Shown piece by piece: positions 5,092 to 5,652 of a stretch of 5,652 nucleotides of DNA. The DNA comes from Verrucomicrobiaceae bacterium (GTDB lineage Bacteria > Verrucomicrobiota > Verrucomicrobiia > Verrucomicrobiales > Akkermansiaceae), in NCBI GenBank assembly GCA_027483005.1, contig JAIXVN010000140.1, forward strand, positions 1 through 5,652. The letters are read 5' to 3'. Below the pieces are notes generated by a model. It saw nothing but the letters and a program-made list of their open reading frames with translations, did no database searches and had not been told where the DNA came from. The position numbers and the translations under genes are program-made. How positions within the stretch are numbered: the first letter of the stretch is position 1; each line of letters opens with the position of its first letter.

Positions 5092-5652
5092 CTAGATCGA
5101 AGGGCGAGCGCTTTTTCGAGCAAAGATCTCAGAGAAGTTCAGTTCTCGGGGCTTGAAGGCTTTCTTCGATACACTCTCAGGATAGAGTGTCTTGAGGATC
5201 GCTTCTTCCTCGGGCGTGCGAGCGTCCTCTTGCGGATGCCCTGATTCGTTTGCTAGAGCGACCAGTCGTTCCCTTGTCGCAATCCCAGTCTCAAGCAGCT
5301 CATGAATTGAATCCCGATAGGCCTCATCGTCTTCGTATCGCTCCCAGATAGGTTGCCAAGATCCTCCCCTCCATATGCGTACCATTGCTCGAGTGTGGCC
5401 CAAACCGATCACTGGGCTGTCCCAGATCTTCTGTTCGGTTTGTGCCTGGTCACTCCAGTGGTGATCACATTTGAATTCAGGGAAATCCTTTAGAAATCGA
5501 GATGGCTGCGTGTACTCAGTCAGATTTGATCCCTGACTGCCCCAAACGAACCAATAGCGAATTCTCTCCGTTCGCTGGCATCCGCACTCAACGCATCTGC
5601 TTGTGGTTTCGCAACTCTCGACCTCGATCGCCAGTCCGGTCAGAACGAAGAA
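5092..5652 (-). CDS. Hypothetical Cys-rich, zinc-ribbon-like protein, C-terminal part (N-terminus beyond right edge)
   Basis: The frame that stops with TAG at 5094-5092 stays open through 186 codons to the window edge, so the GTG at 5412 is an internal codon (V81 of the visible part) and not the start. The visible protein begins FFVLTGLAIEVESC, possibly the end of a membrane segment or beta-strand. A metal-site-like cluster follows: C14, C20, C23, C25 (SRCVECGCQRTER), with a second candidate set C62, H64, H65 in FKCDHHW. This spacing suggests a structural zinc ribbon, with ligands split between a Cys knuckle and a C/H pair. Residues ~85-186 are charged and mostly helical (RYEDDEAYRDSIHELLETGI, and TPEEEAILKTLYP) and match no enzyme I recognise. 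Similar 'C-x-x-C ... C-x-H-x-W' membrane-tethered hypotheticals occur, as I recall, in Verrucomicrobia and Planctomycetes. It lies 229 bp upstream of recF on the same strand. Confidence 0.65.
   Translation of the reverse strand, partial: FFVLTGLAIEVESCETTSRCVECGCQRTERIRYWFVWGSQGSNLTEYTQPSRFLKDFPEFKCDHHWSDQAQTEQKIWDSPVIGLGHTRAMVRIWRGGSWQPIWERYEDDEAYRDSIHELLETGIATRERLVALANESGHPQEDARTPEEEAILKTLYPESVSKKAFKPRELNFSEIFARKSARPSI

Noticed and set aside
5077..5093. Possible terminator hairpin AGGTT...AACCT at the end of the Cys-rich gene
   Set aside because: The stem has only 5 bp with a 7-base loop and no T-run. It overlaps the stop codon and is weak enough to be chance.
1..5652. tRNA, rRNA, CRISPR array, insertion sequence or attachment site
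   Set aside because: No cloverleaf-like segment, regular spaced repeat array, transposase motif or terminal inverted repeat pair was seen on either strand.

Overview
The window looks like part of a Verrucomicrobiota chromosome, probably Verrucomicrobiales (Luteolibacter-like). This is inferred from the high GC, an exported sulfatase-family protein with the C-terminal accessory domain common in PVC bacteria, a signal-anchored protein made of ~31-residue 'WAxxDPxAA' helical repeats, and a small two-domain hypothetical protein of a type I associate with that phylum. Shine-Dalgarno sequences are mostly weak or absent. No species assignment is possible from the sequence alone.

Layout. Positions 1-60 (minus) hold the first 20 codons of a low-molecular-weight protein tyrosine phosphatase that runs off the left edge. 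Eleven bases away, in the opposite direction, a codirectional set starts: a sulfatase-fold protein that has lost every recognisable active-site residue (72-1715), a membrane-anchored or exported helical-repeat protein with a Gly/Arg-rich tail (1773-3161), and a 148-residue protein with an HTH-like N-terminus (3302-3748). The set ends at a perfect 14-bp inverted repeat with a 2-base loop (3773-3802). That repeat lies in the 58-bp convergent gap before recF, which is read leftward (4862-3807). A 229-bp non-coding stretch upstream of recF contains a 14-bp tandem repeat, a nested GC-rich inverted repeat and a short run of GCRGAG hexamers. From 5652 to 5092 (minus) an open frame enters from beyond the right edge and encodes a Cys-rich, zinc-ribbon-like protein whose N-terminus is missing.

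How the genes relate. RecF (recombinational repair) and the LMW phosphatase are ordinary housekeeping or signalling genes. The three codirectional genes could be co-transcribed, but nothing in the sequence proves a shared function. I do not see a clearly new multi-gene system. The most unusual object is the sulfatase pseudoenzyme: it is intact as a reading frame and has a signal peptide, yet it lacks the formylglycine Cys/Ser, the metal ligands and the catalytic Lys/His. Its codon use also differs between the degenerate catalytic half and the C-terminal accessory domain.
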